A stretch of 64,000 nucleotides of DNA from Sphingomonas colocasiae (GTDB taxonomy: Bacteria > Pseudomonadota > Alphaproteobacteria > Sphingomonadales > Sphingomonadaceae). The translations under genes were made by a program, and so were the position numbers. Positions 63,723 through 64,000 of the stretch are shown one piece after another; the stretch's first letter is position 1, and each line of letters starts with the position of its first letter. The notes under the pieces were generated by a model. The model did no database searches, had not been told where the DNA came from, and saw only the letters and a list, made by a program, of their open reading frames with translations. The DNA lies in NCBI RefSeq assembly GCF_019880585.1, contig NZ_JAINVV010000001.1, positions 186,001 through 250,000 on the forward strand, read 5' to 3'.

Positions 63723-64000
63723 TCAGAAAATCGCGCGATAGATGCTGAACAGGCTGGTCGCGGTCAGAACGACGCCGACCATCACGAGCAGTGTCTTTGC
63801 GGGCACGCGCTTGGCGATGATTGCGCCGAAGGGAGCCGCGACGATTCCGCCGACCAGCAAGCCGATCACCGGCAGCCAGAAGCTGCTGGAAAAACCCTCG
63901 GTGCCGATTCCGATCAGGAAGGTGACGGAGATGGTGATGGTGAGGAAGAATTCGACGCTGTTGACCGTGCCGATGGTGGTGCGCGGTTGCGCACCCTGGA
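63723..64000 (-). CDS. TauE/SafE-family membrane permease, C-terminal part (start outside window)
   Basis: The minus strand is open from the window edge to the TGA at 63723-63725, giving about 92 C-terminal residues too short to be complete. They read QPRTTIGTVNSVEFFLTITI, SVTFLIGIGTEGFSSSFW, LPVIGLLVGGIVAAPFGAII and MVGVVLTATSLFSIYRAIF. That is the second half of a TauE/SafE permease, with the GGxxxAPxGA motif of the family. Members move sulfite, sulfoacetate or other organic anions across the inner membrane. The transported ion is unknown. Confidence 0.8.
   Translation of the reverse strand, partial: QGAQPRTTIGTVNSVEFFLTITISVTFLIGIGTEGFSSSFWLPVIGLLVGGIVAAPFGAIIAKRVPAKTLLVMVGVVLTATSLFSIYRAIF

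Overview
The window is 64 kb of chromosomal DNA from a GC-rich Gram-negative bacterium, most likely a sphingomonad (Sphingomonadaceae, Alphaproteobacteria). Supporting signs are a large TonB-dependent receptor, an OmpA protein with a proline-rich linker, a DUF2339 giant membrane protein, an agmatine-route aguA/aguB pair, an MFS-PlsC-AMP-ligase fusion, and a GGAAC-N17-CGTT promoter of the alphaproteobacterial general-stress (EcfG) type in front of sodC. Genes are tightly packed, many with 4-nt ATGA overlaps. I see no rRNA, CRISPR array, prophage or insertion sequence. One tRNA gene (Lys, anticodon TTT) is present.

Layout: 1-8.7 kb holds an Lrp fragment, an M16 protease, a histidine phosphatase, an AlaX-type editing protein, a divergent pair of an Asp/Asn beta-hydroxylase and a Nif11-like-domain/sulfotransferase fusion, and a TetR/fatty-acid-hydroxylase operon. 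8.8-15.7 kb holds two very large membrane proteins (DUF2339; MFS-PlsC-acyl-ACP synthetase). 15.9-18.3 kb is a run of small unrecognised proteins and small regulators. 18.5-19.7 kb is a class V aminotransferase.

20.0-26.5 kb is the most interesting part. A strikingly AT-rich leader precedes a 70-residue candidate peptide precursor and five closely linked tailoring enzymes: an FxsB-like radical SAM protein, two separate HExxH proteins resembling alpha-ketoglutarate-dependent peptide beta-hydroxylases, a B12-type radical SAM protein of the RiPP C-methyltransferase family, and a prolyl-4-hydroxylase-type Fe(II)/2-oxoglutarate oxygenase. No protease or exporter is visible. I read it as an undescribed RiPP pathway, possibly making a cyclophane-containing, hydroxylated and methylated peptide.

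26.6-37.7 kb looks catabolic. A minus-strand TonB receptor - MpaB-like oxygenase - amidohydrolase - cytochrome b - molybdopterin oxidoreductase run faces a LuxR regulator, two acyl-CoA dehydrogenases and an acyl-CoA ligase. 37.8-51.5 kb is mostly housekeeping: tRNA-Lys, folK, aguAB, an S9 peptidase, rpsD, chorismate mutase, a GIY-YIG/TrmJ fused frame, nrdR, glyA, rpiB, and several small envelope or regulatory genes. 51.9-58.7 kb is envelope and polysaccharide precursor synthesis (ompA, UDP-glucose dehydrogenase, UDP-ManNAc dehydrogenase, UDP-GlcNAc 2-epimerase). 58.9-64 kb has sodC, an LplT-like MFS protein, pgsA, a YCII protein, moaD-moaE, oxyR and the end of a TauE/SafE permease gene.

All calls come from reading the sequence and recalled family knowledge; no database search was run.
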